This document shows, one piece after another, positions 52,679-61,507 of a stretch of DNA of 64,000 nt. Both the position numbers and the translations under genes were made by a program. Origin of the DNA: Stenotrophomonas acidaminiphila (lineage in GTDB: Bacteria; Pseudomonadota; Gammaproteobacteria; Xanthomonadales; Xanthomonadaceae); the NCBI GenBank assembly GCA_002951995.1, contig CP019797.1, positions 3,084,501 through 3,148,500 on the forward strand, read 5' to 3'. The stretch's first letter is position 1. Each line of letters starts with the position of its first letter. The notes below the pieces were generated by a model. It had not been told where the DNA came from and ran no database searches. It worked only from the letters and a program-made list of their open reading frames with translations.

Positions 52679-53473
52679 TCACTCGGCCAGGTTGCGACCG
52701 TGGAACAGCTCCTCGATCTCGCGGCGCAGCAGCGCCTCGATCTTCATGCGCTCCTTGAACGACAGGTTCTTCGCCTTCTCCTCGAACAGGTACTGGTCAA
52801 GGTCGAAGTCCTTCAGGTGCATCTTCGTGTGGAAGATGTTTTCCTGGTAGACGTTGACGTCGAACATCTCGTAGCGCGACTTGATGTTCTTGGCCAGGAA
52901 GTTCTGGATCGAGTTGATCTTGTGGTCGATGAAGTGCTTCTTGCCCTTCACGTCGCGGGTGAAGCCACGGACGCGGTAGTCCATGATCACGATGTCCGAC
53001 TCGAGGCTCTCGATCAGGTAGTTCAACGCCTTCAGCGGCGAAATCACGCCGCAGGTGGCGACGTCGATGTCGGCGCGGAAGGTGGCGATGCCTTCCTGCG
53101 GGTGGGTCTCGGGATAGGTGTGGACGGTGATGTGGCTCTTGTCCATGTGCGCGACCACGGCGTCGGAGATCAGCTCCTTGCCCGCGGCCTTCTTGTCGAT
53201 CACCGGCTCCTCGGAGATGAGGATGGTCACCGACGCACCCTGCGGATCGTAATCCTGGCGGGCGATGTTCAGGATGTTGGCGCCGATGATCTCGGCCACA
53301 TCGGTGAGGATCTGCGTGAGTCGATCGGCGTTGTATTCCTCGTCGATGTACTCGATGTAACGCTGGCGCTCCTCTTCGGTACGCGCATAGCAGACGTCAT
53401 AGATGTTGAAGCTCAGCGCCTTGGTGAGGTTGTTGAAACCCTGCAACCTCAGGCGAGGCAACGGCTTGACCAC
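52679..53473 (-). CDS. speD: S-adenosylmethionine decarboxylase proenzyme
   Basis: 264 residues from GTG 53473, the xanthomonad length (class 1A, like E. coli). [22 protein letters not shown] at the N-terminus and the self-cleavage motif [15 protein letters not shown] (the Ser becomes the pyruvoyl group, about residue 112) are clear, plus [11 protein letters not shown]. It supplies decarboxylated AdoMet for spermidine synthesis. The gene is divergent from clp, an arrangement conserved in Xanthomonadaceae; 144 bp lie between the start codons. Confidence 0.95.
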   Translation of the reverse strand: MVKPLPRLRLQGFNNLTKALSFNIYDVCYARTEEERQRYIEYIDEEYNADRLTQILTDVAEIIGANILNIARQDYDPQGASVTILISEEPVIDKKAAGKELISDAVVAHMDKSHITVHTYPETHPQEGIATFRADIDVATCGVISPLKALNYLIESLESDIVIMDYRVRGFTRDVKGKKHFIDHKINSIQNFLAKNIKSRYEMFDVNVYQENIFHTKMHLKDFDLDQYLFEEKAKNLSFKERMKIEALLRREIEELFHGRNLAE

Positions 53474-53584
53474 GGCGGTCGGTCCTGTGAATGGTGGGAA
53501 AGGGGGCAATTATGGGGCAAACCGCCCCCTGGCGAAACGTGCGCGGCCAACAGGCGTTTGCCCCTTATGGCCGGCGTCGCTAAG

Positions 53585-53602
53585 CTTGTCCGTTAAGACA
53601 AG
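53585..53602. promoter_or_regulatory. Inverted repeat between speD and clp
   Basis: CTTGTC-N6-GACAAG, perfect six-base half-sites with six-base spacing, 15 bp before the clp ATG. The spacing equals that of CRP/Clp sites (TGTGA-N6-TCACA), so an autoregulatory or competing site is possible; the half-site sequence differs. Confidence 0.45.
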
Positions 53603-53617
53603 TTCATAAACACGAAC

Positions 53618-54319
53618 ATGAACGTCATCATGAGTCCAGGGATCGCCAACACCGTGCCTACCGTGCGCCTCGCCTCCAGCCCCTTGGCCCTGGACATCGC
53701 CACCATCGATCGGTTCCTGGCCCACAGCCACCGCCGCCGCTATCCGGCGCGTACCGATGTGTTCCGCCCGGGCGACCCGGCCGGCACCATGTATTACGTG
53801 GTCAGCGGCTCGGTCAGCATCATCGCCGAGGAGGACGAGGACCGCGAGCTGGTGCTGGGCTACTTCGGCGCTGGCGAGTTCGTCGGCGAGATGGGCCTGT
53901 TCATCGAATCGGACAAGCGCGAGGTGATCCTGCGCACCCGTACCCCCTGCGAACTGGCCGAGATCAGCTACGAACGGCTGCACCAGCTGTTCCTCGGGCC
54001 GCTGTCCAGCGACGCCCCGCGGCTGCTGTACGCCATCGGCTCGCAGATTTCACGGCGCCTGCTGCATACCAGCCGCAAGGCCAGCCGCCTGGCGTTCCTG
54101 GATGTGACCGACCGCATCGTGCGCACCCTGCACGACCTGGCCCGCGAGCCGGAATCGATGAGTCATCCGCAGGGCACCCAACTGCGCGTGTCACGCCAGG
54201 AGATCGCCCGGCTGGTGGGCTGTTCGCGGGAAATGGCCGGGCGCGTGCTCAAGAAGCTGCAGGCCGACGGCATCCTGCACGCGCGCGGCAAGACCATCGT
54301 GCTGTACGGAACGCGTTGA
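53618..54319 (+). CDS. clp: CRP-like c-di-GMP-responsive regulator Clp
   Basis: 233 residues from ATG 53618 (ATG 53630 would give 229, the usual Xanthomonas length). The cyclic-nucleotide-binding domain (AHSHRRRYPARTDVFRPGDPAGTMYYVVSGSVSIIAEED, then GEFVGEMGLFIESDKREV, about 85-105) and the C-terminal CRP helix-turn-helix (VSRQEIARLVGCSREMAGRVLKKL, about 195-215) are highly conserved with Xcc Clp. In Xanthomonas Clp binds DNA without cAMP and is inhibited by c-di-GMP; it controls exoenzymes and virulence genes. Two hairpins follow the gene. Confidence 0.95.
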   Translation: MNVIMSPGIANTVPTVRLASSPLALDIATIDRFLAHSHRRRYPARTDVFRPGDPAGTMYYVVSGSVSIIAEEDEDRELVLGYFGAGEFVGEMGLFIESDKREVILRTRTPCELAEISYERLHQLFLGPLSSDAPRLLYAIGSQISRRLLHTSRKASRLAFLDVTDRIVRTLHDLAREPESMSHPQGTQLRVSRQEIARLVGCSREMAGRVLKKLQADGILHARGKTIVLYGTR

Positions 54320-54366
54320 AAGCGCGTAGACGTACTTTCAACGCAAAAGTCTGCAAAGCAGACTTT
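54313..54366 (+). terminator. Two tandem hairpins after clp
   Basis: First: GCGTTGAAAG (54313-54322) with CTTTCAACGC (54335-54344), spanning the clp stop codon. Second: AAAGTCTGC (54346-54354), loop AAA, GCAGACTTT (54358-54366). No strong U-tract; the second is the likelier terminator. Confidence 0.6.
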
Positions 54367-54533
54367 GGGCCCCGGCGTACTGGACACCCGAATCCCCACG
54401 CCTGCTGGCGCGCGCCCTTTGCCAAAGGGGGCTGTTCCGGCGGGAACTCGGCTTCGCCCGCCTCAAGGCAGGGCAGCTACGTCCCGCCTCCCATCTCCTT
54501 GACGCATCCGCCCCAAGCGAACAGGCTCCGGTG

Positions 54534-55292
54534 ATGGAATTTGGAAGCGAGTTCTACTGGTTCATCCTGATCGGAATCGGGGCACAGCTGGTCGATGGCG
54601 CGCTGGGCATGGCGTTCGGGCTGGTGTCCTCGTCGGTCCTGCTGAGCATGGGCCTGCCGCCGGCGGCGGTGAGCGCCAGCATCCACACGGCCGAGGTGTT
54701 CACCACCGGCGCGTCCGGCGTATCGCATCTGGCAGCGGGCAATGTCGACCGGCGGCTGTTCCTGCGCCTGGCATTGCCGGGGGCGGTCGGCGGCGCGCTG
54801 GGCGCCTATGTCCTGACCCAGTTGCCCGGCGAGTTCATCCGCCCCTTCATCTATCTCTACCTGCTGGCGCTGGCGATCTTCATCCTGGCCCGCGCGGCCG
54901 GCCGCTTCACCCCACGCAGCGAGGTGCAACGGGTGCCGGTGCTGGGCTTCTTCGCCGGCCTGCTCGACGCCAGTGGCGGCGGCGGCTGGGGGCCGGTGGC
55001 GACCTCGACCCTGCTCGCGCGCGGCGGCCAGGCGCGCACCACCATCGGCACGGTGAATGCCGCCGAGTTCATCGTCACCCTGTCGATCTCGGCCACCTTC
55101 CTGCTGTCGATGGGGCTGCAGCACCTGTCCATCGTCGCCGGACTGCTGGTGGGCGGGATGATGGCCGCGCCGGTGGCGGCGCTGCTGGTCAAGCACCTCA
55201 ACGAGCGCTGGGTGCTGGTGGCGGTGGGCGTGCTGGTGCTGTCGATCAGCCTGTTCCAGATCGGCCACGCGCTGCACCGCTGGCTGGGATGA
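54534..55292 (+). CDS. TauE/SafE family sulfite/sulfoacetate exporter-like permease
   Basis: 252 residues with about eight membrane helices. The family pattern GAQLVDGALGMAFGLVSSSVLL (about 15-37), GAVGGALGAYVLTQLP and LDASGGGGWGPVATSTLLARG (about 140-160) is present. TauE/SafE permeases move sulfur-containing or other small organic anions; the substrate cannot be told from sequence. Start is ATG 54534; a GTG directly before it is also in frame. Converges with the HAD gene. Confidence 0.9.
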   Translation: MEFGSEFYWFILIGIGAQLVDGALGMAFGLVSSSVLLSMGLPPAAVSASIHTAEVFTTGASGVSHLAAGNVDRRLFLRLALPGAVGGALGAYVLTQLPGEFIRPFIYLYLLALAIFILARAAGRFTPRSEVQRVPVLGFFAGLLDASGGGGWGPVATSTLLARGGQARTTIGTVNAAEFIVTLSISATFLLSMGLQHLSIVAGLLVGGMMAAPVAALLVKHLNERWVLVAVGVLVLSISLFQIGHALHRWLG

Positions 55293-55322
55293 CCGCCGCC
55301 GGCCACCGGCCGGCAGCGCCGC

Positions 55323-56039
55323 TCAGGCCGGTTCGCCGCCGCGGTCGACGCAGCCCCAGTTGAGGATGCGGGTACCGGCCGGCAGCACCCGGCGGAAATA
55401 GGCCACCCGCGCCTGTTTGGGGTTGACCACCACCGGCGCCCTGGCCGCGCGCAGCAGCGGCAGGTCGGCGGTGCTGTCCGAATAGGCGATGGCGATGTCG
55501 CCATAGCCGCGCTCGCGCAGCATGCGCATCTTCTCTTCGTTGTGGCAGTGGCGGGTGGCGCCCATGGCGCCCAGCCGCGGCCCCACTTCGCTGCCGACCA
55601 CCGGCACGTCCTGGTGCGCGACGAAGGCCAGGATGGCCCGCGCCAGCTCCGGCGGCGCACCGGTCGCGACCACCACCCGGTCGCCGGCGCGGCGATGCGC
55701 GGCGAATACCGCCAGCGCGCGCGGCAGCAGGCGCGCGCGGATGGCCGGCTCGTGCGCGCGCACGTACTGGTCGATGATGCCGTTGAACTCGCGTGCCCGG
55801 TGCAGGCCGAACGTCGCGATCCACACGTAGCCGGAGATACCAAAACGGCGCGTCGGCAGCAGCGCCACCAGCGGGCCCAACAGCGGCGTGGCCAGCACTG
55901 CCGCCAGCATCCGCAGCGGGTTGCGGCGGATCAGCCAGGCGAACAGGTGGCTGCCGGAATCGCCGTCGTACAGGGTGTGGTCGAAATCGAAGACGACCAG
56001 CTGCGCGTCGTCGCGGGGAACGGGGTAGGACTCGGTCAT
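55323..56039 (-). CDS. HAD-superfamily hydrolase (subfamily IB)
   Basis: 238 residues. Motif [16 protein letters not shown] (about 14-28; Asp nucleophile), motif II VVATGAP (about 120), motif III with Lys in NEEKMRML and motif [14 protein letters not shown] (about 190). Subfamily IB enzymes are phosphatases, often of phosphoserine-like or lipid substrates; substrate unknown. It overlaps the trpC stop by 4 bp (ATGA), so it is translationally coupled to the trp operon, but no function in tryptophan synthesis is known. Confidence 0.9.
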   Translation of the reverse strand: MTESYPVPRDDAQLVVFDFDHTLYDGDSGSHLFAWLIRRNPLRMLAAVLATPLLGPLVALLPTRRFGISGYVWIATFGLHRAREFNGIIDQYVRAHEPAIRARLLPRALAVFAAHRRAGDRVVVATGAPPELARAILAFVAHQDVPVVGSEVGPRLGAMGATRHCHNEEKMRMLRERGYGDIAIAYSDSTADLPLLRAARAPVVVNPKQARVAYFRRVLPAGTRILNWGCVDRGGEPA

Positions 56040-56830
56040 GCGCTGAAGAATAGCTGACGCAAGCCCTCGCCCGGCTCCTCCACGCGCATGAAGGCCTCGC
56101 CGACCAGGAAGGCGTTGACGCCGGCCTCGCGCATGGTCCTGACGTCGCTCGGGCCGAGGATGCCGCTCTCGGTGACCAGCAGGCGGTCACGCGGCACCGC
56201 CGCGCGCATCGACAGGGTGGTGTCCAGCGATACCTCGAAGGTGCGCAGGTTGCGGTTGTTGATGCCCACCAGCGGCACCGGCACCTGGATCGCGCGCTCC
56301 AGCTCGTCGATGTCATGGACTTCCACCAGCACGTCCATGCCCAGCTGCATCGCCAGGTCGGACAACCCGGCCAGCTGGCGGTCGTCCAGCGCCGAAACGA
56401 TGAGCAGGATGCAGTCCGCGCCCAGCACGCGGGCCTCGACCACCTGATAGGGGTCGATGACGAAATCCTTGCGCAGCACCGGCAGCGTGCAGGCCTCGCG
56501 CGCCTCCCGCAGGTAAGCGTCGGCGCCCTGGAAGAAGTCCACGTCGGTGAGCACCGACAGGCAGCTGGCGCCGCCCAGCTCATAGCTCACCGCGATCTCC
56601 GCGGGGCGGAAGTCAGGGCGGATCACGCCCTTGGACGGGCTGGCCTTCTTGACCTCGGCGATCACCGCCGGGTCGCCGTTGGCGATGGCCGCCTGCAGCG
56701 CACTGGCGAAACCGCGCACCGGCGGCGCGTCGGCCACGCGCGCCCTCAGCTCGGCCAGCGGCACGCGGGCACTGCGCTCGGCCACCTCCTGCGTCTTGCG
56801 GGCAAGGATGGTGTTGAGGATGTCGCTCAT
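56036..56830 (-). CDS. trpC: Indole-3-glycerol-phosphate synthase
   Basis: 264 residues. Beta/alpha barrel features [14 protein letters not shown] (about 50, catalytic Lys), [55 protein letters not shown] and TESGIL are intact. Forms indole-glycerol phosphate. It is the sole trpC (not fused to trpF), as in Pseudomonas. The start ATG 56830 lies 52 bp after the trpD stop. Confidence 0.97.
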   Translation of the reverse strand: MSDILNTILARKTQEVAERSARVPLAELRARVADAPPVRGFASALQAAIANGDPAVIAEVKKASPSKGVIRPDFRPAEIAVSYELGGASCLSVLTDVDFFQGADAYLREAREACTLPVLRKDFVIDPYQVVEARVLGADCILLIVSALDDRQLAGLSDLAMQLGMDVLVEVHDIDELERAIQVPVPLVGINNRNLRTFEVSLDTTLSMRAAVPRDRLLVTESGILGPSDVRTMREAGVNAFLVGEAFMRVEEPGEGLRQLFFSA

Positions 56831-56882
56831 GGCTCTGCTTTCCTGGAATGCGGTACGGCGGTAGGGGAAGACGGGGGGACGC

Positions 56883-57914
56883 TCAACCGGCCAGCGCGCG
56901 GCTGACGGCGACGTACTGCTGCATGCGTGCGCGGGCGCTGCCGTCGGCGATGACCGCGCGCGCCCGCGCCAGGCCATCGGCGATGCTGTCGGCCACGCCG
57001 GCAGCGTACAGCGCGGCGCCGGCATTGAGCGCGACGATGTCGTTGGCCGGGCCGGGCTGGTTGTCGAGCACGCCGCGCAGCATGGCGATGGACTCTGCCG
57101 GATCGGCGACCTTGAGGTTGCGGCTGGCCGACATGGCGATACCGAAATCCTCCGGGTGGATCTCGTACTCGCGCACCTTGCCGTCGCGCAGCTCGCCGAC
57201 CAGGGTGCCGGCGCCGAGCGAAATCTCATCCATGTTGTCACGCCCCCACACCACCAGCGCACGCTCCGCGCCGAGCTCGCGCAGCACCCGCGCCTGGATG
57301 CCCACCAGGTCGGGGTGGAACACGCCCATGAGGATGTTGGTGGCGCCCACGGGGTTGGTCAGCGGGCCGAGGATGTTGAAGATGGTGCGCACGCCCATCT
57401 CGCGGCGTACCGGCGCCACCACCTTCATCGCCGGGTGGTGCATCGGCGCGAACATGAAGCCGATGCCGGTCTGTTCGATGAGCCGGGCCACCTGGTCCGG
57501 CTGCAGCTCGATCGCCGCGCCCAGCGCCTCCACCGCATCGGCGCTGCCGGACTTGGACGACACGCTGCGGTTGCCGTGCTTGGCCACCCTGGCGCCGGCC
57601 GCGGCCACCACGAACATCGAGCAGGTGGAGATGTTGAAGGTATGCGAGCCGTCGCCGCCGGTGCCGACGATGTCGACCAGGTGGGTCTTGTCGGCCACCG
57701 CCACCGGCAGCGCGAACTCGCGCATCACCGTGGCCGCGCCGGCGATCTCGCCGACGGTTTCCTTCTTCACCCGCAGTCCGGTGAGGATGGCCGCGGTCAT
57801 GGTCGGGGACACCTCGCCACGCATGATCTGCCGCATCAGGTCGACCATCTCGTCGAAGAAGATCTCGCGGTGCTCGATGGTGCGTTGCAGGGCTTCCTGC
57901 GCGGTGATGGTCAT
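56883..57914 (-). CDS. trpD: Anthranilate phosphoribosyltransferase
   Basis: 343 residues. [21 protein letters not shown] at the N-terminus, [18 protein letters not shown] (PRPP loop, about 78), [21 protein letters not shown] and [11 protein letters not shown] are all present. Transfers phosphoribosyl to anthranilate. Lies 13 bp after the DUF1543 stop and 52 bp before trpC, in the same direction; the order trpG-DUF1543-trpD-trpC is thus part of one transcript. Confidence 0.97.
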   Translation of the reverse strand: MTITAQEALQRTIEHREIFFDEMVDLMRQIMRGEVSPTMTAAILTGLRVKKETVGEIAGAATVMREFALPVAVADKTHLVDIVGTGGDGSHTFNISTCSMFVVAAAGARVAKHGNRSVSSKSGSADAVEALGAAIELQPDQVARLIEQTGIGFMFAPMHHPAMKVVAPVRREMGVRTIFNILGPLTNPVGATNILMGVFHPDLVGIQARVLRELGAERALVVWGRDNMDEISLGAGTLVGELRDGKVREYEIHPEDFGIAMSASRNLKVADPAESIAMLRGVLDNQPGPANDIVALNAGAALYAAGVADSIADGLARARAVIADGSARARMQQYVAVSRALAG

Positions 57915-57927
57915 GAAAACTCCAGGA

Positions 57928-58446
57928 TCAGGAAATGACGATGTAATCGCTCTGGCAGCGGATGCCTTCGTGGGCGCCGGGAACCAGGTGCACGTACAGG
58001 CCGCCGATGGGGCCGACGGGCAGGCAGCTGTCGACCTCGAACAGGGCGTCGCGGTGTGGCTTGATCCATGCCGCGCCGGCCTGCCGCAGCGCCTTGCGCT
58101 TGGCGTCGGCCGGGTCGTCGGCGACCACCAGCAGGTAGCGGTGGGCCTCGCCGAACTCGCCGGCGACGTAGCCGCCCAGGTTCACGAAGTAGAGCCGCGG
58201 TGCATCGGCGGCCGGCACGTCCGCGGACAGGCGCACCTGCCACTGCTCGACGCCATCGACCGTCATCCACGAATCCAGGTGCAGCCCCGCCGCATCGCCG
58301 AACCATTGCTGGCGCAGCTGCGGGTAGCTCTGCTCGATACCGGGGGCCACGGCGAACACCACGTCATGCACTTCGGTGTTGGCGCGCGCATGGCGGCCGC
58401 CGAGCATCACCACGAACAGCCGCAGCGCTTCGGTGCCGCTCAGCAC
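57928..58446 (-). CDS. DUF1543 domain protein
   Basis: 172 residues. The repeated family pattern appears twice: [24 protein letters not shown] (about 10-33) and [23 protein letters not shown] (about 85-108). Function is unknown; it is cytosolic, without Cys-rich or membrane segments. Its start overlaps the trpG stop by 7 bp (58440-58446), so it is translated from the trp message, and trpD follows in 13 bp. A role in the pathway is not known. Confidence 0.85.
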   Translation of the reverse strand: MLSGTEALRLFVVMLGGRHARANTEVHDVVFAVAPGIEQSYPQLRQQWFGDAAGLHLDSWMTVDGVEQWQVRLSADVPAADAPRLYFVNLGGYVAGEFGEAHRYLLVVADDPADAKRKALRQAGAAWIKPHRDALFEVDSCLPVGPIGGLYVHLVPGAHEGIRCQSDYIVIS

Positions 58447-59024
58447 GTGCGGTCCAGGAAGTTCTTCATCAGCGCGTGGCCGTGCTGGGTGAGGATGGAC
58501 TCAGGATGGAACTGCACGCCTTCCACCGGGTACTGGCGGTGGCGCAGGCCCATGATCTCCTCCATCGAGCCGTCCGGGTTCTCGGTCCAGGCGGTGATCT
58601 CCAGCACGTCCGGCAGCGTGTTCTTGTCCACCACCAGCGAGTGATAGCGCGTGGCCTCGTAGCGGTCCGGCAGGCCGGCGAACACGCCCTTGCCCTCGTG
58701 GCGGATCGGCGAGGTCTTGCCATGCATGATGTTGCCGGCGCGGATCACGTCACCGCCATACACCTGGCCGATGCTCTGGTGGCCCAGGCACACGCCGAAG
58801 ACCGGGATGGTCGGGCCGAGCCGGCGGATCACCTCCAGCGACACGCCGGCGTCGTCGGGCGTCTTCGGCCCCGGCGACACCACGATGTGCGAGGGATTGA
58901 GCGCGGCGATCTGCTCGACGCTGAGCGCGTCGTTGCGCACCACCTTCACCTCGGCACCCAGCATCTGCAGGTACTGCACGAGGTTGAAGGTGAAGCTGTC
59001 GTAGTTGTCGATCATCAACAGCAT
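58440..59024 (-). CDS. trpG: Anthranilate synthase component II (glutamine amidotransferase)
   Basis: 194 residues. [19 protein letters not shown] at the N-terminus, the oxyanion stretch [15 protein letters not shown], the nucleophile region [13 protein letters not shown] (Cys about 79), and the His/Glu pair [15 protein letters not shown]. Supplies ammonia to TrpE. It sits downstream of the ClpP-like gene rather than directly after trpE, from which it is separated by about 780 bp. Confidence 0.96.
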   Translation of the reverse strand: MLLMIDNYDSFTFNLVQYLQMLGAEVKVVRNDALSVEQIAALNPSHIVVSPGPKTPDDAGVSLEVIRRLGPTIPVFGVCLGHQSIGQVYGGDVIRAGNIMHGKTSPIRHEGKGVFAGLPDRYEATRYHSLVVDKNTLPDVLEITAWTENPDGSMEEIMGLRHRQYPVEGVQFHPESILTQHGHALMKNFLDRTC

Positions 59025-59034
59025 GGTTCGTCTC

Positions 59035-59805
59035 TCATCGTTGTCCTGTTGCGGCGGGCGGCTGCGGGTGGTCGGCCACCAACCGCCATTCCCCGTCCCA
59101 GCGCCCGTAGCCGGGCATGCCATAAGCGGGGTCGGCCGCCACCGAATCGATTCCAAATTTCGCCATGTCCGCGACCGTAACGGTCCAGTTGCACCCGCAG
59201 TCCTGCAGCTGGCCGAGCACCGTTATCCGCGGATCGACTCCGATCCTGGCGTAGAACGCGGCCTGCTCGGCCGAGATCCTGCGCAGCCACTGCCTGGCCG
59301 TCCGCTTCATGGACCACCGCTCCCACCAGGTAGGTGGCCGGCCGAGCTGTCTCTGCACGCCCGAGTAATCAAAATCCTCAAGCAGATTCTTCTGGATCAT
59401 GGAGCCGTGCCAGATCACCAGCGCGCCGCTTTCCACGATCTTCCGCCGACCTGCCGGAAACACGTAATTCGCGCAGGACGACATGCAGACATCACCGACG
59501 ACGCGCACGTCCAGGCCGCGGTCACGGACCAGCCCGCCCAGCGCAAGCCCGGCTTCGACATCGCCGCCGCCCGAGCGGATCGCCAGTTCCTTCAACGAGC
59601 CGTCGGCCTCAAGCAGCATGCGTACCGCGGCAACGGAGGCCTGCGTTATCCGGCCGTCGTAATGAACGACCCTGCCTTCGGCACGGACCGCCGCCTGCGC
59701 GCCATCCACGGTGCCAGCGGCTTGCGCAGCGGACACCGTCGTCGCCGCTCCCGTCACTGCAGCGAGCAGGACGACTGGCAGGCAATTGGCGGCCATGCCG
59801 TTCAC
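59035..59805 (-). CDS. ClpP/crotonase-fold periplasmic protein (COG3904-like) inside the trp operon
   Basis: 256 residues. A signal peptide ([21 protein letters not shown]) implies export. The core [19 protein letters not shown] (about 75-93), [21 protein letters not shown] (about 100-120) and [11 protein letters not shown] resemble the ClpP/crotonase oxyanion folds of COG3904 proteins; the Ser-Ser (C-M-S-S-C) could be nucleophilic, but the His and Asp of a triad are not certain. It lies between trpE (2 bp upstream of its start) and trpG (11 bp after its stop), so it is cotranscribed with the pathway without an obvious function. Its codon use looks a little less GC-rich than its neighbours. 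Confidence 0.7.
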   Translation of the reverse strand: MNGMAANCLPVVLLAAVTGAATTVSAAQAAGTVDGAQAAVRAEGRVVHYDGRITQASVAAVRMLLEADGSLKELAIRSGGGDVEAGLALGGLVRDRGLDVRVVGDVCMSSCANYVFPAGRRKIVESGALVIWHGSMIQKNLLEDFDYSGVQRQLGRPPTWWERWSMKRTARQWLRRISAEQAAFYARIGVDPRITVLGQLQDCGCNWTVTVADMAKFGIDSVAADPAYGMPGYGRWDGEWRLVADHPQPPAATGQR

Positions 59806-59806
59806 C

Positions 59807-61282
59807 TCACAACCCTTTCGCCGCCTGCGCCACCGCGCGGAACAGCGCGCGGCCCTTGTTCATGGTCTCCTGCCACTCGGCGTCGGGGTCGGAGTCGTAG
59901 ACCACGCCGCCACCGGCCTGCACGTACAGGTAACCGCCCTGGATGACCGCGGTGCGGATGGCGATGGCGGTGTCGCCGTCGCCATGCCAGCCGATGTAGC
60001 CGACCGCGCCGGAATAGACGTTGCGCTTGACCGGCTCCAGCTCGCGGATGATCTCCAGCGCGCGGATCTTGGGCGCGCCGCTGACGGTGCCGGCCGGGAA
60101 CGTGGCGCGCAGCACGTCGCTGTAGCTCAACCCGGCCTTCAAGGTGCCGGTGACTTCGCTGACGATGTGCATGACGTGGCTGTAGCGTTCGATCACGAAC
60201 TGCTCGCCCACCCTCACCGTGCCCGGCTCGGCGATGCGGCCGACGTCGTTGCGGCCCAGGTCGATCAGCATCACGTGTTCGGCGCGCTCCTTGGGATCGG
60301 CCAGCAGCTCGACCTCCAGCGCCTTGTCCTGTTCCGGCGTGGCGCCGCGCGGGCGGGTGCCGGCGATCGGGCGCACGGTGACGATGCCATCGCGCAGCCG
60401 CGCCAGGATTTCCGGCGAGGAGCCGACCACCTGGGTGCCGCCGACGTCGATGAAATACATGTACGGCGACGGATTCAGCGCACGCAGGGCGCGGTATACG
60501 TCGATCGGCCGCGCACGGAACGGCACGCGCAGGCGCTGGCTCGGCACCACCTGGAAAATGTCGCCGGCGCGCACGTACTCCTGTGCCTTGCGCACCACCG
60601 CGTGGTACTCCTCGCGGGTGAACGAGGACTGGAAATCCTGCTCGTCGATGGCATCGGACACCTGCGCCTGCGGGTAGCCGGCCCCGCCCTGGCGCAGCCG
60701 GTGCGCCAGTTCGTCCAGGCGGCGGTTGGCGCGGGCCCAGGCCTGCGGCTGCGCCGGGTCGGCATGCACGATCAGGTACAGCCGGCCCTTGAGGTTATCG
60801 AACACCGCCAGCTCTTCGGAGAGCATCAGGTAGATGTCCGGCGTGCCGAGTTCGTCGGGTTTGTCGCCCGCGCCCAGGTGCGGCTCGATGTACTGGATGC
60901 ACTCGAAGCCGAACCAGCCGACCAGGCCGCCGGTGAAACCCGGCAGGCCATCGAACTGTGGCACCGAGTGCTGCGCGCGCAGGACTTCGACCTCGGCCAA
61001 CGGGTCGGCGACCTCGCGGCGTTCGATCACTTCACCCAGTTCGCTTACTTCCAGCGTATGGCCGCGGACGCTGTAGATGCGCCGCGCCGGCAGGCCGATG
61101 ATCGAATAGCGGCCGAAGCGTTCGCCGCCCTCGACCGATTCGAACAGGTAGGTATGCGGGCCGTCGGCGAGCTTGAGATAGACCGACAGCGGCGTGTCCA
61201 GGTCGGACAGCACTTCGCGGACGACGGGGATGCGGGTATGGCCTTCAGCGGCCTGCTGCTGGAACTGCTCTTGCGTGATCAA
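59807..61282 (-). CDS. trpE: Anthranilate synthase component I
   Basis: 491 residues from TTG 61282 (MITQEQF; GGAAGGAAAG ten bases before). The N-terminal [17 protein letters not shown] region with the Ser of feedback binding, and the catalytic half with [41 protein letters not shown] and [16 protein letters not shown] are all present. Converts chorismate and ammonia to anthranilate. Its start is overlapped by the leader ORF with WWRWW (61245-61394), and its ribosome site may pair upstream. Confidence 0.96.
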   Translation of the reverse strand: MITQEQFQQQAAEGHTRIPVVREVLSDLDTPLSVYLKLADGPHTYLFESVEGGERFGRYSIIGLPARRIYSVRGHTLEVSELGEVIERREVADPLAEVEVLRAQHSVPQFDGLPGFTGGLVGWFGFECIQYIEPHLGAGDKPDELGTPDIYLMLSEELAVFDNLKGRLYLIVHADPAQPQAWARANRRLDELAHRLRQGGAGYPQAQVSDAIDEQDFQSSFTREEYHAVVRKAQEYVRAGDIFQVVPSQRLRVPFRARPIDVYRALRALNPSPYMYFIDVGGTQVVGSSPEILARLRDGIVTVRPIAGTRPRGATPEQDKALEVELLADPKERAEHVMLIDLGRNDVGRIAEPGTVRVGEQFVIERYSHVMHIVSEVTGTLKAGLSYSDVLRATFPAGTVSGAPKIRALEIIRELEPVKRNVYSGAVGYIGWHGDGDTAIAIRTAVIQGGYLYVQAGGGVVYDSDPDAEWQETMNKGRALFRAVAQAAKGL

Positions 61283-61394
61283 GACGGCTTTCCTTCCGGG
61301 AATCGACGGTGGCGGTACGGACGACGGCAACGGGCCACCATCGCCACCAGCGGCGAGCGGAAGAAAGGGAACGCTTGGTCGTCAGAATGGACAC
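61245..61394 (-). CDS. trpL: trp leader ORF with tandem Trp codons, overlapping trpE
   Basis: A 49-residue ORF from GTG 61394 to TGA 61247-61245 containing RRWWRWWP, four Trp codons in five (61349-61335, on the minus strand). It overlaps the first 38 bp of trpE in another frame. A -10-like TACAGT (61406-61401) ends 6 bp before the GTG, so the message may be leaderless. No intrinsic terminator follows, but the trpE Shine-Dalgarno can pair with the segment just upstream of the Trp codons. I infer that stalling at the Trp codons frees the trpE start; this is not proven. Confidence 0.75.
   Translation of the reverse strand: MSILTTKRSLSSARRWWRWWPVAVVRTATVDSRKESRLDHARAVPAAGR
61288..61367 (-). promoter_or_regulatory. 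Proposed translational attenuator of trpE
   Basis: On the minus strand CTTTCTTCCG (61367-61358, just upstream of the Trp codons) can pair with CGGAAGGAAAG (61298-61288), which is the trpE Shine-Dalgarno, with one bulge. Nested inside, GGTGGCG within the Trp codons (61348-61342) pairs with CGCCACC (61314-61308). A ribosome stalled at the Trp codons would open both. Confidence 0.6.
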
Positions 61395-61507
61395 CGCGCA
61401 ACTGTACCGCAAATGGGCCGCAGCGGGGGCCGCGGCGCCCGGCCGGAACGCTTGCACAGGCAACTGTCCAAGCCCGCCTGGGGGTGCGCGGCGCCCCTCC
61501 ACGGGCC

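Noticed and set aside
61283..61330. Classical terminator attenuator before trpE
   Set aside because: No stem followed by a U-run exists between the leader and trpE; translational control is favoured.
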